Positions 19,901-28,668 of a stretch of DNA of 64,000 nucleotides are shown here, in pieces; the stretch's first letter is position 1, and every line of letters begins with the position of its first letter. A program made the translations under genes and the position numbers. This stretch comes from Saccharomycopsis malanga. Lineage: Eukaryota > Ascomycota > Saccharomycetes > Ascoideales > Saccharomycopsidaceae. The notes under the pieces are model-generated. The model saw nothing but the letters and a program-made list of their open reading frames with translations. It searched no databases and was not told where the DNA came from. The stretch covers positions 496,001-560,000 of the forward strand of contig CP025321.1 of NCBI GenBank assembly GCA_004014935.1, read 5' to 3'.

Positions 19901-20159
19901 CATTATTACTCAAATTGTTAAAAAACCAAACGGTACCGCAGGCATGAAAACCAAAGACGACAGATTACTCGACGAGTTGGTAATTATAAAACATATAGCA
20001 GGTCACTCCCAAAAAGCTCAACGCTCTATCAAGCTCGAAAACATGCTACGGGGCGATTTACCCCTATGTAATAAGTACTTGGAGGAGTTTATCGAACAGC
20101 TCTCATTAAAATTCTTGAAAATTATTACCGATAGTTGGCATAATGCATCACTTCAGTAG
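16950..20159 (+). CDS. RhoGEF (DH) and BAR-like domain protein, Fus2/Tuba type
   Basis: A 1069-residue protein. About 480 N-terminal residues are low-complexity and polar. A Dbl-homology domain starts near residue 489 (LLELFETELAYRDDLMIVVD) and runs to about 745, with the DH signature helix LLIKPVQRLTKYKLLIGQLV. A C-terminal all-helical region (about 850-1060) has the look of a BAR-like domain (FKHKYDYLLKLQAAVTEHME). DH followed directly by BAR without a PH domain is the architecture of Tuba/DNMBP and of yeast Fus2, which works with Cdc42 in mating-cell fusion. S. cerevisiae Fus2 is shorter (about 677). Residues 213-252 are a charged repeat of GIEEK/ETEKK pentamers. Family is fairly secure, orthology to Fus2 only likely. 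Confidence 0.7.
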   Translation: MIPKPQKLQTVSPSSSRYSRESSRSHLWQRRRPSLLNNIVVCTTPTHKKIPHRFASSPVTVVFKNPAKPPQSAVAFTENSFTEDTVLEIYQNSPQPNLPNRSTWLLSASWRSQILKSYYQESHECLSPTWNYRSETCYESADNQSNSLFDDWDDANDRLCLVFDGVRTRPRSLKLEQSFFLVPNLILEHVQYYNKFQAKKDSLGIDSIKVKSKETEKKGIEEKEIEEKETEKKGIEEKGIEEKGIGKTEIEKESSEMTTEKSSIIDNSHNNQNRLLISNREYSCSTGCSDCSKTNSYIGTIHESHWPNKTTEGQDVVKPLEKNTNTKRKISEIAQVSPAYYNPYKSSSSNAVENVNPYATSLWQTICPARGIDSHVEETSDKAKSPMKAKNEDMSKKSVSTGTNEVVSKNEKKVDNVMNSNETNIFNEFYKFSVPSLDTFSSHYSNIKPTESRKLENKRVEMFKFTSYFPESSQLEKDETFLPIFDKCLLELFETELAYRDDLMIVVDIFMKTLKNQYRFILSEEQKITLFGNIEQILESCNLFIDSIIDGFKRQAEQIQHDAERERDNMPLLSLMSPVEESISLPDSLVEKLRTITHDTLDKEFLKELVKNFSRCSWSYIDVGGWLLDYFCDIKFGFYEKYSFYSSNYKQQNKLVMLKLNNSGEPDFQRWYNECTMISKTTSTTSWDLESLLIKPVQRLTKYKLLIGQLVEQQQKAGKDVDILKEALEAIESIADKINAGQPSSHGVKTVFQKISKHTKGSLFNHPMTLESAKDTDDQPTANKKSLNISDTNFLAQLPYFKTPSNASSDSGAENLFSMGSTASSMETSRTNGKNSAQTIETYNVKNSKLALIPAERIIFVNMILEFKHKYDYLLKLQAAVTEHMECLSNQVKKHLLITEAFQKALQNKGTGGALRRHDVAERQKVRTMALIVLLKNHILIKLKVCIAYCDSIRVLINEDRENRIRYLSYVASNQKKQQNNSNNIITQIVKKPNGTAGMKTKDDRLLDELVIIKHIAGHSQKAQRSIKLENMLRGDLPLCNKYLEEFIEQLSLKFLKIITDSWHNASLQ
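17587..17706 (+). repeat. Coding minisatellite: charged pentapeptide repeat
   Basis: Fifteen-base units (AAAGGGATTGAAGAG-like) encode about eight pentapeptides of type (E/K)(K/G)IEEK or ETEKK within the RhoGEF protein. Such arrays expand and contract readily between strains. Confidence 0.75.
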
Positions 20160-20430
20160 GTAGTATTGCTAAATGACTGGTTATAATGTTTGCTTTTCAT
20201 TGCCTTTCTTTTATATAAAAGTATAGAGAATCACTTTAAAGACATTAAAAACGTAAATAGTATTTGTTGTTGGTATTACTTGACCTGCTGTGTATAATAT
20301 AGCATTTGGCAGCAAACAATGTAATATTTCAAATCCACACAATGTAAACTACAGAAAGCACTCAAAATCTTCAAAATCATCATACTAATAGTACCTGATT
20401 ACATGTTGAGAACTTGTAGTTAAATTTGTA
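20160..20430. other. 3' region of the RhoGEF gene and start of RRS1 promoter
   Basis: No gene seen. Confidence 0.4.
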
Positions 20431-20435
20431 GTTAC

Positions 20436-20506
20436 GCACGTGATGAGTACATGCAGGATGGCATCGCAGAATTTTTTTTTTTTTTTTTTTTTTTCAGAAA
20501 ATTTTC
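20436..20506 (+). promoter_or_regulatory. RRS1 promoter: E-box/PAC-like, T tract, RRPE-like
   Basis: GCACGTGATGAG (20436-20447) combines a Cbf1-type box with the GATGAG core of the PAC element. A run of 23 T follows (20472-20494). GAAAATTTTC (20497-20506) matches the RRPE core. PAC plus RRPE is the known promoter pair of ribosome-biogenesis genes in yeasts. Confidence 0.55.
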
Positions 20507-20594
20507 ATATTTCAGTACTGATACAGGAAAGTACAACCAAGTTATTAGTATATTTGTACTAGTTACATAGTATTTTGCAAAAATAAGTTTAAGA

Positions 20595-21264
20595 ATGACT
20601 AGCGAGGAGCCTAAATAGTAAGTTATTCAAATATTTAAAGTTATATCAAGGTTATTCAAGGCATAAAGTACTAACAATTAGCAGTAAACCAGTTACAGTT
20701 GACAAGCCAATCCCGGTAGTGTTTGATTTGGGCCATTTGGCTGCATTTGATCCTAATCCGGTTGATACGCCGAAGCTTGAGCAGGAAAAGGAGCAATATT
20801 TGAACAGTTTGAACAGAGATAATGTGCAGCTCATGATTAATCAGATTTTGCAGCTTCCAATAAAAACTACTACAGACTCGTCTAGCACCTCTTCAGGCCA
20901 GAATGCTACGCTTACATTGGTGCAGTTACCTAAACCAACTACATTGCTCCCTAGAGAGAAACCATTGCCAAAGCCAAAGCCGTTGACCAAATGGCAACAG
21001 TTTGCTCTCAAGAAGGGCATACAGAAGAAGAAGAGCCACGACAAGATGGTCTACGACGAGGAGAAACAGGAATGGGTTCCAAGATGGGGCTACAAGGGAA
21101 AAAACAAGGAATTGGATAACCAGTGGTTGGTGGAAGTGGAAGACAAACACGTGGGTACTGACAAGGAACTCGTTGATCCTAGAAGTTTGAGCAGAGTAGA
21201 GAGAAAGAAGTTGATAAAGAAAAACGAGGCCCAGCAGAAGAGAAACTTGAAGAATAGTTCTTAG
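20595..21264 (+). CDS. RRS1: Ribosome biogenesis protein Rrs1, with one intron
   Basis: Rrs1 joins 5S RNP assembly into the 60S pre-ribosome with Rpf2. The body is diagnostic: IPVVFDLGHLAAFDPNP, LNRDNVQLMINQILQLP, LPREKPLPKPKPLTKWQQFA, QEWVPRWGYKGKNKELDNQW and RSLSRVERKKLIKKNEAQQK. The true start is in a 23-nt first exon (20595-20617, encoding MTSEEPK plus two bases) followed by a GTAAGT donor. The branch point is TACTAAC (20669-20675). The acceptor is AG at 20681 or 20684. Splicing gives MTSEEPKY(S)KPVTVDKPIP, which aligns with S. cerevisiae MSAEDYKNLPVTVEKPIP. The product is 200 or 201 residues. Confidence 0.93.
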
Positions 21265-21397
21265 ATTCTGTTGTCTTTTTGTCTTTTTCGTTTATTTTTT
21301 CAACTGTTTTAATTTGCATCGTTTATTTAGAGGTATTTATTTTTTTACGTTGTATCATATAATGTGGTGCTGCGTATCAACATTTTGGTCATAATAA
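21265..21397. other. RRS1 3' region
   Basis: T-rich 3' flank, no gene. It ends with the TTTGGTCATAATAA direct repeat (21384-21397) that flanks SINE copy F. Confidence 0.5.
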
Positions 21398-21700
21398 AAA
21401 GTTTATTGTTTCGAGTTTATCAGCAGTCGTACGTAGCGTCAATAGTAGTATTGCGAGTTCTGTACAAGCCCAGTAAATATTAGGTTTATATATACGGGCC
21501 TTGGGAAACCCCAATCAGATCATCTTCTCATCCTTTGGTCTGTTAGGTAATTTTCTCTTCTCTAAGAGTACTAGCCGTTGAACTATCCTTTTCTCTTTTC
21601 CGACAGCAATAATCGCTGAGCCATCCGGCCCAGAGGCTGTACGTAGTGTTAGGCCATGTAAAAGGTTACGATCCAGATTGATCAACGTCACTACGTAGCA
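21398..21700 (-). mobile_element. SINE-like element copy F with duplicated tRNA-like head and 14-bp target duplication
   Basis: On the minus strand it has CTGGGCCGGATGGCTCA (ending near 21633), then GTCGGAAAAGAGAAAAGG. A second, diverged head-like unit follows (GGATAGTTCAACGGCTAG ... GAGAAAATTACCTAACAG), then the shared body (GATGAGAAGATGATC, TTGGGGTTTCCCAAGG, TACTGGGCTTG) and a CTCGAAACAATAAA end. It is bracketed by a perfect 14-bp direct repeat TTTGGTCATAATAA (21384-21397 and 21701-21714). About 65 bases between the right repeat and the head are not shared with other copies. Confidence 0.8.
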
Positions 21701-21802
21701 TTTGGTCATAATAAGGTCGTTTGATTTTTCATATAATTTCGTATATAGGTAACTGATAATTCATTAGAAGACATGATGATAACATGTGAACAAAAAAAGA
21801 TA

Positions 21803-22258
21803 CTAATTGGAAGGTCTGTGACCGCCGCTGTGGAGAAGCCCTCCGGCATTATCACCATTAGTTTTAGGATGATGGATTGGAGCATGCGGTTTATTAATTT
21901 TAGAAAGAGGAACCGATTTTCCGTTTGGAAATTTGATGAACACGTCATCTGGACCTTTAGGCATATCATCGTTCGCTAAAGGTTGCTGATCACCTTGCTG
22001 CTGGTTAGATGCTTTATGAGCTTCTTCCTGAGCCTGACGCTGCTCCCTGACTCTTTGTTGGGCTTCTTCGCGCTTGGCATTTTTCTCCTTGTAAAATTCG
22101 TCAGGATCCTGGTCTTTTCCGGGGACAGTAACACCGGGTATCCGGGCATGTGGCTTGTTGATAGACCCCAAAGGCACACTTTTGCCGTTAGGAAACTTTA
22201 CTCTGATGGAATCATCAAAGTCAGGATCGTCTTGGAAAAGTTTCTCTGGCTCAGACAT
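21803..22258 (-). CDS. Unknown protein with a duplicated KFPNGKSVPL motif
   Basis: Not recognised. From the ATG at 22258 it encodes 151 residues (MSEPEKLFQDDPDFDD...). A 20-residue motif occurs twice: KFPNGKSVPLGSINKPHA near residue 20 and KFPNGKSVPLSKINKPHA near residue 110. Between them is a charged, glutamine-rich probable coiled coil (KREEAQQRVREQRQAQEEA). The same frame is open for 30 further codons upstream and encodes a convincing membrane helix (VIVGILVVIALFSFYYLYF), but there is no ATG there, only a GTG at 22348. A TATA-like TATATATAAA lies just beyond. Either the helix is not translated, or initiation is non-AUG, or an upstream exon was missed. The protein is real by its internal repeat; function unknown. 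Confidence 0.6.
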   Translation of the reverse strand: MSEPEKLFQDDPDFDDSIRVKFPNGKSVPLGSINKPHARIPGVTVPGKDQDPDEFYKEKNAKREEAQQRVREQRQAQEEAHKASNQQQGDQQPLANDDMPKGPDDVFIKFPNGKSVPLSKINKPHAPIHHPKTNGDNAGGLLHSGGHRPSN

Positions 22259-22348
22259 GGTGGCAGTGAAATACAAATAGTAGAACGAAAAAAGGGCAAT
22301 GACCACAAGGATGCCCACTATCACTTTTCTGGAGAGCTGCGAAGTCAC

Positions 22349-22741
22349 TTTGAAATGGGGACCTGGCCGTTTATATATAATTCAAGATGTCGTGCTAGCA
22401 ATCGGTGGCAAGCAATTGACAGCATCGTTCCTCATTCTATATTGGCAATGCGTCATCTTCCCCTATATATATGCATGTATCAGCCTGCATTGGGCGGTAC
22501 GGCATCGCGCGCCGGGTAATACTCGCATTCTTTAGGTAGTGTGGCAGCAGCGGCACCAAAGAATGCTTCTTTTGCTTCCTGTGCTTCCATGAGGTATTTC
22601 ATTATGTTTTATTTTTGGTGCCGTTGCTTTGGCTATAGTCTTACTTTGTCGCTCATTATTCAACAGTGCTGCTCAGCAAATCACAGTGCCGGTTTGAGAC
22701 GGGTTTTGCACTCTGGCTTGATTTGAACCATATCTGCCGGT
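22349..22741. other. Divergent promoter between the duplicated-motif gene and the NIPA gene
   Basis: Contains TATATATAAA near 22370 for the minus-strand gene. Overlapping short frames on both strands show no similarity. Confidence 0.4.
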
Positions 22742-24472
22742 ATGATAGATTACGTGTATGTTGGCATAGCATGTTCAGTTACCGGCAACATCTTGATTTC
22801 GTTGGCATTGAATATTCAGAAGTATGCTCATACAAAGCTACAGAACAGCGTGGCTACAAACGAAGATGCTTTGTTGAACAATGACGAACTACAGCCTGTT
22901 TCTTCATTTGGCACCCTTGCGTCGTCATCGTCGTCCGGCAATAGCAAGTTGGACACTAATTATTTAACAAGTCCTTACTGGTGGCTTGGGGCAATGGTCA
23001 TGACAATTGGTGAAACAGGGAATTTTGTAGCTTATGGATTTGCCCCGGTGTCAGTAGTATCTCCATTAGGAATTGTGACCATAATTGCCAATTGCAGTAT
23101 TGCGCCTCTAATATTCCATGAGCCTTTACGAATAAGGGATTTTATTGGCACTGTGCTTGCCTCTTTAGGTGTTCTATTAGTTATTGTTTCCTCCATAGAT
23201 AACAGTAAGAACGACAGCAATGACGACAGTGATCCGTCAGAGCTTATATACAGCCTTCTTACTTCGAAACGTTATTTCTATTATACCTTGTGCTCAGCAG
23301 CACTTGCTGCATTTCTTATAGTTCGACTTAACCTGTTGAAAACCAACTTGCACCATTACATCTCGTCCCGAAACTACGGTATGAAAAATGTGTATACATT
23401 TGGTAACATTCTTTTGGTAGCAATCTTCGGTGCTCACACCGCAATGGCTACTAAATGTTTGTCCACACTTATTGAGTTTTCCACATCTATCTGGTCCTTG
23501 ATCTTGCAAGTGCAAACATACTACTTGGTGTTTGTGCTTGTAGTCACTGCTGTGTGTCAAATCAAACATCTAAACAACAGTCTTAGAGTAGAAAGCTCCA
23601 CTAAGGTTATTCCTGTACATTTTGTGTTTTTCACCATTTCTGTTCTTCTTGGTTCTGCCGTGGTATTTGGAGACCAGAAGAACAAACAGAGCTGGCAGAT
23701 TGTTCTTTTTTTGCTAGGTTGTTGCTTGACGTTTCTCAGCGTGTTCCTTATTGCTGGTGGATCAAAACCTGAAATCAACCTTGATGCTGAAGTAAATATA
23801 AATGATACCACCGATAGTCAAGACAATTTTGTTACTGGAGTATCTGGTTTCAACACTAAAGCATCTCAATATTATTCTGCAATTGGTGACAATCAACTGC
23901 CCAATAAGAATAATCAAAATAAACACACGTTCCAATATTCTGAATTTGCCTTCAAGGTGCCTTCCTTAACCCAGTTTGGAACTTTTCAGAAAAATACCAA
24001 CGACGCAAAAGTATCCAAGAAAGAAAGCAAATCTAGCGTTTTGAGTGCTAACAAAAACAACAATTTTTTGACAGACTCTTTGCTCCATGATGTCCAGCAA
24101 GATTTGTACATGAATAATCCGAGCTCTAGTGAATCTGTTCCAATTCTCTCCCGTAGTACATCGATCAATGACTTTTATTTAGGGAACAACGCCAATTCTG
24201 AACGAGCAGGCTTCGGCGTCTCAAACCAATTTGCTAACCATTTAGCGATTCCCAAACCCAATCGTGACCAGGACGATATCCACAGCAGTAGGTCCTTACC
24301 AGGAGACCTGACCACTGACATTGCGAATCACCACCGTTTACTTAACCGCAGCCAGAGCTTCAACCGCATTTTGGATTTCAATAACAGTAATAGCGAGTTG
24401 ATTGGAATACCAGGAAGTGGTAGTGTTATCTTAAATCATGTTCTTTTAAGTTTCAATGCCAATCGGATATAA
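22742..24472 (+). CDS. NIPA-family (DUF803) magnesium transporter-like membrane protein
   Basis: A 576-residue polytopic protein. It opens with YVGIACSVTGNILISLALNI, the typical first helix of NIPA transporters. LTSPYWWLGAMVMTIGETGN and ...NFVAYGFAPVSVVSPLGIVT follow, the hallmark of the family. About nine transmembrane helices end near residue 345 (LLGCCLTFLSVFLIAGG). A hydrophilic C-terminal tail of about 230 residues is rich in Ser and Asn, with SRSTS and RSQSF sites that look like basophilic kinase targets. Human NIPA proteins transport Mg2+; the substrate of fungal members is not firmly known. A loop after helix 3 carries an Asp/Asn/Ser-rich insert. The start is the first ATG. Confidence 0.85.
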   Translation: MIDYVYVGIACSVTGNILISLALNIQKYAHTKLQNSVATNEDALLNNDELQPVSSFGTLASSSSSGNSKLDTNYLTSPYWWLGAMVMTIGETGNFVAYGFAPVSVVSPLGIVTIIANCSIAPLIFHEPLRIRDFIGTVLASLGVLLVIVSSIDNSKNDSNDDSDPSELIYSLLTSKRYFYYTLCSAALAAFLIVRLNLLKTNLHHYISSRNYGMKNVYTFGNILLVAIFGAHTAMATKCLSTLIEFSTSIWSLILQVQTYYLVFVLVVTAVCQIKHLNNSLRVESSTKVIPVHFVFFTISVLLGSAVVFGDQKNKQSWQIVLFLLGCCLTFLSVFLIAGGSKPEINLDAEVNINDTTDSQDNFVTGVSGFNTKASQYYSAIGDNQLPNKNNQNKHTFQYSEFAFKVPSLTQFGTFQKNTNDAKVSKKESKSSVLSANKNNNFLTDSLLHDVQQDLYMNNPSSSESVPILSRSTSINDFYLGNNANSERAGFGVSNQFANHLAIPKPNRDQDDIHSSRSLPGDLTTDIANHHRLLNRSQSFNRILDFNNSNSELIGIPGSGSVILNHVLLSFNANRI

Positions 24473-25843
24473 TCATATGGCTTATATATTATTACCCCCC
24501 TCAAGTTTCATTTCTTCCATTTTTTTGTTCAGTTTGTTACACATTCTTATAAACTGGTTTTTTAAACACACGGTTCCCGTTTTTCTTTGATTTTCTGTGA
24601 TACTCCATTTTAATCTTCTTCACTGTTATTGTTTGTTACATTTCTGGCAATTGCCATCAGCATGATTCGCTAAAATACATTTATAAATATACATGACAAA
24701 TGCCTTGAACTTGATAGGATATACGTAACCATTGATATTCGAGCTTGTAAGGTCATTAAATTGATTCAGTGATTTCTATGATTCAAAATAGAAATCATCA
24801 AATCGATAGACTTTTATAGATTACATTTCACACTGAAATCTGAATTAAAATGGTCTTACATTTGAATGACTACCATATAAACTTGTTTTCATCTTGTCAG
24901 ATATAATAAAATACGACTGATAATTGCCTTTTGCAGTCTGTAATGATTATCTAAACGTCTATATATCTTCAACTCTGAGTCTCCTGTAACTGGGCTCTTT
25001 TATGCACCCTTAACTTCATTTGACTTGCTAATTGTTATGATATAATCCTGACAGGAGTGTCATTGGTTAATAATATTTTACCAAACCTTATTTTCTAATA
25101 CTTGGACATACTGTCCTCTTGGTGTACCCCACAAGCCTGACCATCCACTACTTATATAACTCTTTTTTCAGCCTGCAGTTACTTTGTTCTTTATATAGTT
25201 TTTTCCTTATAGTATGTTTAAATGACCTAGTATCGAAGAATCTTTTAATTTTGAATCAATGGACAATCTCCAAAACTTTTATTGTTAATGACATATTAAC
25301 AACCTCACTATAGTAGAAGGCTTGATGAAAAACCATGTGTGCAATCTACTACTGTTGTAAATATCAAGATACATTTACATTCAAATTAATAGTAAACATA
25401 CTAGTTCTTATTTCAAAAACAAACAAAAATCTATAACGAATCTGTAGTTACTTGTGTAAGCAAAAAGAAAAGAAAAAAATACTTGGCTTCTCAAGTTATC
25501 TTCGACGTCTTATTCTGATTGGATAAACATCCGAACAAAATCAAGAAACCATTAACAAAAAAGAAAATAGCAAAGGTAATCGAAATGATAAGCTTTTTAG
25601 TTTCTCAAAAATAATAAAGGAAAGAATGCAACGCAGATAATAATGATAATTAAAAAAATAGTAAAACGAATAACAATGAGCATTAGGTATGTGTAAAAAA
25701 AAGAAAAATTAGAAAATGATTAACTGAAAACGAATATCTGGTGGACCATTTTCAGTAGAACCATTTGGCAACAATAGCAAACATAACAGTAAAAAAATAT
25801 GCAACAAAAAATACTACTTTGAGTGATCATTCAGTATTGCTCA
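24473..25843. other. Long convergent intergenic region
   Basis: About 1.37 kb, AT-rich, between two genes that converge. There is a 9-bp hairpin GATTTCTAT / ATAGAAATC around 24771-24796. Short frames here show no similarity. No tRNA or other RNA recognised. Confidence 0.4.
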
Positions 25844-27514
25844 TTAAAGAGCATTGGCTTGAGTGTACCTGTTTGTAGGGGAAGATGATCCGTCAGGGTT
25901 TCTAAAATCGAACTCATCTTCATCGTGAAGAGAGTTGGCATCGTCTAATATAGGACTTTTGACACCACCAATCTTTGACGAACCAGTATCATTCTTTTTC
26001 GACCAGAATTTCCAGCCGGAGCCGTTATTTCTGTTTGCAAGAGGTGTATTATGAGCAGAATTCAATTTCTCGTCTGGATTACCATTTCTGGTGACCCATA
26101 AACCTTCAGAGTTCACGAAACGTTCATCTCTTCTTTGTTTGTAGAATCTGAAATAGGCAAAAATCAAAGCTGCGAAAAATAGCAAGCCACCTACAATACC
26201 AACAACACAACCAATGACTACCTTTTTGTTTTTTGACGAGAGACCTTTTGAGTTGGTGTTGCTTTCGGTAGACAATGTAGGGTTAGCTGTATTTGACGAA
26301 GTCAACGTCAAGGTACGTGCCTCGCCAGAACCAAAGGTCTGGGTAGTTGTACGGTTGATGATATAAGTTTTACCATTTGAGGTGGAAGTTGAGCCTTCAA
26401 CAGCAGAAGTGGTGGAAACAGAATGGCTGGTTCTTGATGCAGAAGAAGAACTGGAGTGTGAAGAAGCAGAAGAAGAAGTAGTTGAGGCGATCACAGAAGA
26501 AGTTCTGGAAGGCGAAGACGAAGCAGAAGAAGAGGAAGAAGCACTGCTGCTAGTAGTGGAGACGGAAGAAAAATCAGTTGATGAAGAAAAGTCGGAAGAA
26601 GAAGAAGAGAATGAAGACGAGGAAGACGAGTCACTTGAAAAACTAGAAGATGAGGAAATGCTGCTAGAAGATGGAGTTGAAAAACTGGAGGGCGAGGAAG
26701 ACGAAAAAGAAGAAGGGAAATCCGTGCTACTAGAGGAAATGATTGTGGAAGAAAAAGAAGAAGAGGAAGAGCTTGATGTGAAACTGGTGTTATTTGAAGA
26801 TGAATCAAAATCAGCTCTAGCAACCAACGTGGCATATAGTTTTTCTTTCGTTACGTCTATAGTGTTTGCAGGAACAATAGTCTCGACTCCTGAATTACCA
26901 TTAGGAATGGCCTGGTTATGGATGAAATTGTTTATGAAATTGTTTACGGACTGGTCAATTGACGATGAATAATAAGTGATTTTCTGGCTGAAAACATTGG
27001 CTACAGAGGAGTAAATATTTGAGAGTTGCTCATTGGTAACCTGTTTGTCTTCAGAACCACCAGCATAATGACATGAAGGAGTGATTTTGCTATCCGAATG
27101 GCGTTGTTTTGTATGTTCAGATCCATGAAGCATGGCTTCCTTGAAAGATTCACCATTGTTTGGACCACAATGTATGGTGTAAGAACCAATGGAAATTAAG
27201 GAAACAAGCATAAGAGCGATCCAAACAAACTTGCCACGCTTGGCACCATGAGAAACTGTAAAATTGTTGAGATGTGAATATGAAAACAAGTCTGTTTTCT
27301 CATTCTGACCAGTTGTGTATTCAGGCAGCTTGGAAAAAGAGTTATTTGACATTTTGGAATCATCTAACACCTGATTTATTACGTTTTTAACTTGATGACA
27401 ATCTATATTTTGTTGACTAATAGCCTTTTCTTGATTCTCTGAAAAAATCAGACTGCGGCATTTAGAATACTTGAGATTGAAATTTCTCTCAGGGTCCAAT
27501 TCTGCAAAATCCAT
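25844..27514 (-). CDS. Mid2-like cell wall integrity sensor
   Basis: From the ATG at 27514 the protein has 556 residues. It has an N-terminal cytosolic-looking part, a hydrophobic segment (FVWIALMLVSLISIGSYTI, about residues 95-115), then an extremely Ser-rich region of about 110 residues that would be O-mannosylated. A C-terminal membrane helix preceded by KNKKVVIGCVVGIVGG is nearly the same as that of S. cerevisiae Mid2. The tail is acidic and polar and ends TNRYTQANAL. Mid2/Mtl1 are plasma-membrane mechanosensors feeding Rom2-Rho1-Pkc1. The N-terminal hydrophobic segment is unusually far from the start for a signal peptide. An ATG at 27352 (MSNNSFSKLPEY) would shorten this lead, and either start is possible. 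The 18 codons before 27514 have no ATG. Confidence 0.75.
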   Translation of the reverse strand: MDFAELDPERNFNLKYSKCRSLIFSENQEKAISQQNIDCHQVKNVINQVLDDSKMSNNSFSKLPEYTTGQNEKTDLFSYSHLNNFTVSHGAKRGKFVWIALMLVSLISIGSYTIHCGPNNGESFKEAMLHGSEHTKQRHSDSKITPSCHYAGGSEDKQVTNEQLSNIYSSVANVFSQKITYYSSSIDQSVNNFINNFIHNQAIPNGNSGVETIVPANTIDVTKEKLYATLVARADFDSSSNNTSFTSSSSSSSFSSTIISSSSTDFPSSFSSSSPSSFSTPSSSSISSSSSFSSDSSSSSSFSSSSSDFSSSTDFSSVSTTSSSASSSSSASSSPSRTSSVIASTTSSSASSHSSSSSASRTSHSVSTTSAVEGSTSTSNGKTYIINRTTTQTFGSGEARTLTLTSSNTANPTLSTESNTNSKGLSSKNKKVVIGCVVGIVGGLLFFAALIFAYFRFYKQRRDERFVNSEGLWVTRNGNPDEKLNSAHNTPLANRNNGSGWKFWSKKNDTGSSKIGGVKSPILDDANSLHDEDEFDFRNPDGSSSPTNRYTQANAL

Positions 27515-28668
27515 GTTTAACCAGTTGAAATAAAGATGAAGAGAAATAGCAAAACCAAAAAAGAGCAAAAGAAGAAGAAAAAGTACCAGAATTTTTTTTT
27601 TTCCTATAACAATATTAGCCAGAATTTCGATTATCCTTTTTTTCTTTTTTCACACTAGCGAAAAGGGAGGAGCCTTATTTGGGATGAGTGTTTAGTTAGC
27701 GGAACGCGGGCTTTTTCCGCCGTTTTTCCTACTCACGCAAGTGGGCTTATGTAAAAGGGAAGGAAGGGGGCTGAGGGACGTAGTAATACTGAGTAATGCG
27801 GATCTACTAGAGAAGAAAACACTTTGAGGCGTAATAAAATGACAATAGTTTGTAGGAGTGGAAGGATGGGTTGGTTCTTTGGATTGGATTGAGTTGATCC
27901 TTAGATATAAATAGAAGTGCGCGACTTAGCACTAGTAGGTTAGTAATACAAATTGTTTAACTCACCCTGCTGGAAACGACATATCAGTTGCTATAGACAG
28001 GGGTGTTTTTTGTCGTATTCGAGTGTAGTGTTATATTCATACGGTATACGATTGACATGGTATAGAAGAAAGTCGGTACTACAAGTTTGCCTATACAATG
28101 GGATTGCTTTAATACAATACAAATTCTCCATAGTTGTATATACAATGTAAATTTGGAAAAGTAATCAATTGTTTGATCTTGATCAGATTGTCAAACAATC
28201 AAACTTGGTACTGATTAATTTGATAATATCCCTTTTGATGGTAAATAAGTTGATAATATCTCATCTGATGATAAACAACTTTATTACAATTTATCCGAAT
28301 CCAGCGGTTCTATAATACCCAATTCAATACCATCTCTATAATCTAACTGTAAGCTTCACTATTAACAATACACCATTTTAATGGATCATCGCAGCCTCCC
28401 TTACCAAGACAGGATTGCTTTTTCATATACACGATAATATATACTAAAATATTCATTTTGTATGGGGTGAAACACTTTTTGCTGGTTCTGTTGCCTCTTT
28501 CTTTTTTTGAAAGACTCTACTTTTCTGTATATCTAGACCAAATTGTATCATAGGAGACCTTTATTATTATCATTATTATTATTTTCCATCCTATTCTTGG
28601 CTCTTGTTTGGGTTTACATAAAGGTTTCACTTGATTTACTAATCAAAAATTTATCTTATCTTTTTGAT
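27515..28668. other. Divergent promoter of the Mid2-like gene and its neighbour
   Basis: Contains an inverted repeat GCGGAA (27699-27704) / TTCCGC (27715-27720), a pyrimidine tract beside the Mid2-like start, and a STRE-like AGGGGG near 27765. Further right there is an inverted repeat TTGTTTGA / TCAAACAA near 28169-28198 and a two-copy 30-bp direct repeat (TTGATAATATC..., about 28218-28278). No gene seen. Confidence 0.45.

Noticed and set aside
26382-26972. A plus-strand frame encoding a glutamate-rich protein.
   Set aside because: It is the antisense of the serine-rich region of the Mid2-like gene; serine codons read backwards give Glu/Asp-rich frames.
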